A stretch of DNA of 7,747 nucleotides from an uncultured Clostridia bacterium (GTDB lineage Bacteria; Bacillota; Clostridia; Christensenellales; CAG-314): contig CAKQXG010000095.1 in NCBI GenBank assembly GCA_934281515.1, forward strand, positions 1 to 7,747, in the 5' to 3' direction. The position numbers and the translations under genes are program-made. This document shows, one piece after another, positions 6,901-7,747 of this stretch (positions within the stretch are counted from its first letter, which is position 1; each line of letters begins with the position of its first letter). The notes beneath the pieces are model-generated. The model saw only the letters and a program-made list of their open reading frames with translations. It did no database searches and was not told where the DNA came from.

Positions 6901-7747
6901 AGTGAAACGGACGGCAACGCCGTGACCGACAGTAAGGGCAACAGCCTTGCGCCGTTCGATTTTACAGAACGCAAAACACTGTACGCACGTTTGCAAGCCA
7001 ATGTAAACAAACTGATTTTTGACCCCAACGGCGGCACGGGCGATATGGATCAGATGGATGTTGCCACCGACGAAACCGTAAAGTTGCCTGCGTGCGAGTA
7101 CACATACGACGGTTGCACGTTTGTCGGTTGGTCTACAAGCAGTGATAGTGACCGGGTCGTTTACGCAGACCAAGCCGACTTTACAATGTCGGCCGCACCC
7201 GAAACAACGCTGTATGCGGTGTGGAAAAGCAATTTCAAAATGACAGCAATCGATGGTGGCTATCGTGTGGACGGCTTTGCCGACGGTTGCGAAACGTCAA
7301 ACGTGGTCATTCCTGCTATGTTTAATGGCAAACCCGTTGTGGAAATCGGGGAAGGTGCTTTTCAATATTGCTACAACATTGTCTCCGTTTCATTGCCGTC
7401 AACCCTAACTAACATTGGTTCCGATGCATTTGGGCCGTGTCATCGCCTAAAAGAAGTTATCAACAAAAGTGTGCTTACAATTACTGCAGGTAGCAAAGAT
7501 AACGGTGGTATTGCCGAGTACGCCCTTGTTGTGCATGACGGCGAAACCAAGATTGTACGTCAAGACGATTACAGGTTTATTACCATTGATGGTACAAATT
7601 ATCTCATCGATTACGACGGCAAGGAAAACGAAATTACTTTGCCTGCAAATTACAACGGCAACGATTACAAAATCGCATCGTACGCCTTTGATTATTCGAC
7701 ATCGATTTTTGGCAAGACCGACCTGAAAAAGGTTATTGCGCTTGGGC
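3901..7747 (+). CDS. Receptor-like TIR-TPR-TM-LRR protein (3' end outside window)
   Basis: The frame is open for 1282 codons without a stop and runs off the window. Order of parts: zinc ribbon (C12, C15, C30, C33); TPR-like segment (about 45-150); TIR domain (about 163-335) with VDVFISFKD, LGYKVFFSPVSI, KYEPKIFAAL and STWVRNEWSRY; long helical TPR region (about 370-725) with repeats such as AKEFYAKAIQADPDDPELRW and AETYYKRALDLG; a glycine-rich and then basic linker (753-789, ending RNRKKK); one membrane helix (790-814); and a tail of LRR and InlB B-type repeats. The basic cluster on the N-side predicts a cytoplasmic TIR and an external tail. E226 in YEP is the candidate catalytic glutamate. 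Compared with the first TIR protein, strand A is followed by a longer loop (about 171-190). Likely role, inferred: a membrane receptor whose external repeats control TIR signalling or NAD cleavage. The ligand is unknown. Confidence 0.93.
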   Translation, partial: MTTNGKMSVMICPVCGNGEFVSKGDGTYKCRACGALLRDEVLAGQILNDIQVVFGFLSAGNFSAAEEICRGKLALAPNNAELHWLMFLAKNQISFVVDPQTHERKPVFYSKLVFTRDCVLDDPDFRAALHGDNAEQYRRMGQKIEELRQELCDEIAKNPDFEQVDVFISFKDKVEVTEAGGVTRKVATEDRTIADQVYAALTKLGYKVFFSPVSIGEGNMAGEKYEPKIFAALAGCKAMVLVGTRTEYIESTWVRNEWSRYLFFMNNCSRGGKLSIGKAPDTLFYMYGNTLPKNLPEKIANIEGIPCGISNPDYIQQLCDKLQQKVILSASKGRKVVAPVKVGGKKTIEGSVTKRTVATAETTALTLDDDRKLKAAENALDAGDFQTAEKYASAVLLGKPHNSSALLVKLMAKCQAKSPDKFYNNRMLTDDYQLLCDNILYGEPNTTKFLVDLLKARMVKAVNTHDYASATHWLKLIVNNEFEGRRQMFIEVLEAAKAENKYVSMLALPYATMCKVLLSCFDADDVQDYIAACKTFAERLNSVGVFNSAKEFYAKAIQADPDDPELRWLLLRCSSRYIMLGNDARSDLTVFTPEALEEILARCQTEADKFDYVARVVDIVLDDVTRAVDERSEWTLQSGKYRKQQQQVYVNQIAIAVKTLDGAVQYVDKQNDEWLASKLNTFADELKRGEQFDRAETYYKRALDLGYTNAEVYWGLLQAKLKCVNESRLNDVDTPIDEVDGGNLYANVLAAAGSGGAGGKYVRAKQRQAEEIRLRKERAKADARNRKKKTILFTVIAVAVLLALVAVAVLGWYVSQSKLQYTAVEGGFAVAAGRFYDPSDEFAIPSEHDGKPVVGILPNGFAGKHMQRVYLPDTLKYIGASAFEDCASLVEIYIPSGVDNVGMHAFAGCVVLTEIQLPTAVVGDKAFEGCTSLTVVTVENYAEDFSIEQYSAFWALPDGATIRLVGVLIVGDKEYTFELGASFTLPVVDKEGYTFAGYFDSETDGNAVTDSKGNSLAPFDFTERKTLYARLQANVNKLIFDPNGGTGDMDQMDVATDETVKLPACEYTYDGCTFVGWSTSSDSDRVVYADQADFTMSAAPETTLYAVWKSNFKMTAIDGGYRVDGFADGCETSNVVIPAMFNGKPVVEIGEGAFQYCYNIVSVSLPSTLTNIGSDAFGPCHRLKEVINKSVLTITAGSKDNGGIAEYALVVHDGETKIVRQDDYRFITIDGTNYLIDYDGKENEITLPANYNGNDYKIASYAFDYSTSIFGKTDLKKVIALG
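6361..6720 (+). repeat. BspA-type leucine-rich repeats, first block of the ectodomain
   Basis: Residues 821-940 of the large TIR protein carry about three LRR_5/BspA-type units, recognisable by GFAG, SAFEDCASL, HAFAGCVVLTEI and KAFEGCTSLTVV, each preceded by a short I-P or L-P strand. In this family such repeats are usually on the cell surface and bind proteins or host matrix. The block begins within ten residues of the membrane helix. Confidence 0.85.
6787..7224 (+). repeat. Two Listeria-Bacteroides (InlB B-type) repeats
   Basis: Residues 963-1032 and about 1038-1108 form two units of the InlB B / Flg_new type. The second is canonical, with FDPNGGTG at its start, TFVGWSTS in the middle and TTLYAVW at the end. 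The first is more diverged, with YTFAGYFDSETDG and KTLYARL. These small beta-grasp-like domains occur in surface proteins and often stand next to LRR domains, as in internalin B. Confidence 0.85.
7243..7747 (+). repeat. Second block of BspA-type leucine-rich repeats (continues past window)
   Basis: From about residue 1115 the ectodomain returns to LRR_5-type units: VVIPAMFNGKPVVEIGEGAF, YNIVSVSLPSTLTNIGSDAF and ITLPANYNGNDYKIASYAF. The opening of this block repeats the plan of the first (a GGY/GGF turn, then IP, then H/N-GKPVV), so the two blocks look like copies of one module. The block is cut by the window end. Confidence 0.8.

Noticed and set aside
6355..7173. A minus-strand open frame (272 codons) opposite the ectodomain repeats
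   Set aside because: The sense strand gives clear LRR and InlB-type repeats; the antisense product has no recognisable family.
1..7747. tRNA, rRNA, CRISPR array, insertion sequence or transposase
   Set aside because: I found no direct-repeat array with spacers, no transposase motifs and no tRNA-like cloverleaf; coding density is high and the gaps are short.

Overview
The window is a bacterial accessory-type region with every gene on the + strand. The source looks like an uncultured Bacillota (Clostridia-like) bacterium. Reasons are the strong AGGAG-type ribosome binding sites, a zinc ribbon-TPR-TIR protein type that I recall from clostridial genomes, and a BspA-type leucine-rich repeat plus Listeria-Bacteroides (InlB B-type) repeat ectodomain typical of gut Firmicutes. 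This assignment is inferred; there is no rRNA, tRNA or marker gene here to settle it.

Layout. (1) Positions 1-354 are the 3' end of an AAA+ ATPase, followed by a 26-bp perfect palindrome that probably ends transcription. (2) Positions 544-1341 encode a small, soluble, stand-alone FtsK/SpoIIIE-type motor with no membrane domain and no gamma (KOPS-reading) domain. It is preceded by a leader rich in inverted repeats and followed by a good candidate intrinsic terminator. (3) Positions 1464 to the window end hold a three-gene unit. It comprises a 590-residue zinc ribbon-TPR-TIR protein, a 205-residue membrane protein translationally coupled to it by an ATGA overlap, and a very large second TIR protein (at least 1282 residues, running off the window).

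The most interesting object is the last gene. Read from the N-terminus it has a four-cysteine zinc ribbon, a TPR-like segment, a TIR domain, a long helical TPR region, one transmembrane helix preceded by a basic cluster (so N-terminus inside), and then an extracellular-type tail of BspA-like leucine-rich repeats interrupted by two InlB B-type repeats. It therefore pairs an outside LRR domain with a cytoplasmic TIR domain across one membrane helix, as animal Toll-like receptors do, but in reverse order along the chain. Both TIR domains keep a glutamate in a conserved Y-E-P motif, where TIR NADases have their catalytic residue.

A plausible model, which is inference only: the membrane-spanning TIR-LRR protein senses an external ligand or surface, the small multi-pass protein is its membrane partner, and the soluble TIR protein is a downstream or partner enzyme joined through shared TPR modules. 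Whether the AAA+ and FtsK-like proteins belong to the same system is open, because two candidate terminators separate them from each other and from the TIR unit.
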